Origin: Bacillota bacterium
Lineage (GTDB): Bacteria > Bacillota > Clostridia > Oscillospirales > Acutalibacteraceae
Direction of reading: 5' to 3'
DNA: 42,768 nt
Assembly: GCA_029008595.1 (NCBI GenBank)
Contig: JAQXJH010000016.1
Span: 1 to 42,768, forward strand
This document shows, one piece after another, positions 42,710 through 42,768 of this stretch (position 1 is the first letter of the stretch; every line of letters begins with the position of its first letter). The notes beneath the pieces are model-generated. The model was not told the DNA's origin. It did not search any database and saw only the letters and a program-made list of their open reading frames with translations. A program made the translations under genes and the position numbers.

Positions 42710-42768
42710 TCACGAAAGCTTCTTTTTCAGTTCCCGGCGGAAAGCGTCAATATTCCAGCCGGTGTAAT
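42710..42768 (-). CDS. 3' end of a tandem paralogue of the lipoprotein gene (partial)
   Basis: The window ends inside this gene. The visible C-terminus reads YTGWNIDAFRRELKKKLS and differs from the complete copy by a single Cys to Tyr change. At the DNA level 42708-42768 and 41966-42026 differ at about three positions in 61. The two genes are in the same orientation, about 100 bases apart. Confidence 0.85.
   Translation of the reverse strand, partial: YTGWNIDAFRRELKKKLS

Noticed and set aside
1..42768. CRISPR arrays, insertion sequences, prophage or integrated element
   Set aside because: I saw no regularly spaced direct repeats, transposase or integrase motifs, or terminal inverted repeats with target duplications.

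Overview
The window looks like a chromosomal segment of a strictly anaerobic, moderately GC-rich member of the Clostridia (Oscillospirales-like is my best guess, from gene content and style only). Supporting signs are strong AGGAGG-type ribosome binding sites, an NfnAB electron-bifurcating transhydrogenase, the redox repressor Rex, a B12-dependent methionine synthase with a separate reactivation protein, an acyl-CoA dehydratase activase-type protein, several proteins carrying ferredoxin modules and an LplABC-type sugar importer with no ATPase gene of its own. I see no rRNA, tRNA, CRISPR array, insertion sequence or prophage.

Left part (1-9.2 kb): a GNAT acetyltransferase and a DUF3795 cysteine-rich protein face, across a bidirectional terminator, a long leftward run: aldo-keto reductase with ferredoxin domain, EamA transporter, nucleoside phosphorylase, GNAT, rex, a LysR regulator, then nfnA-nfnB from their own promoter. 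That promoter carries a plausible Rex operator. From 9.3 to 9.9 kb lies a small AT-rich cassette with a strong promoter, a very short frameshifted ORF, a two-helix membrane protein and a terminator. A DUF362-ferredoxin protein follows.

Middle part (11.4-26 kb): this looks like a catabolic island. A five-gene leftward operon encodes an Old Yellow Enzyme-like FMN/Fe-S protein, a short-chain dehydrogenase, a fumarate-reductase-like flavoprotein, a TIM-barrel sugar-phosphate-isomerase-like protein and a D-2-hydroxyacid dehydrogenase. It is divergent from an AraC regulator, and two oppositely oriented copies of an AGGCGAATATT-type element lie between them. Next is a membrane-anchored AraC-family sensor, divergent from a solute-binding lipoprotein, two permeases and a Gfo/Idh/MocA oxidoreductase. 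The enzyme set resembles, by family only, the logic of gut bacterial isoflavone reduction and C-glycoside cleavage; the substrate is unknown.

Right part (26-42.8 kb): a YkvA-domain membrane protein; a glycolytic operon pgk-tpiA-gpmI (leftward) with a structured repeat element between tpiA and gpmI; a nucleotide-sugar 4,6-dehydratase and an initiating sugar transferase for surface glycans; metF, a stand-alone MetH reactivation domain and metH; then a large protein with two activase domains plus a C-terminal dehydratase-related region, and its dehydratase-like partner; finally a lipoprotein gene and the 3' end of a near-identical tandem copy cut by the window edge.

Coordinates of starts were chosen from Shine-Dalgarno spacing and family N-termini. 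Functions rest on motif recognition by eye; no database search was run.
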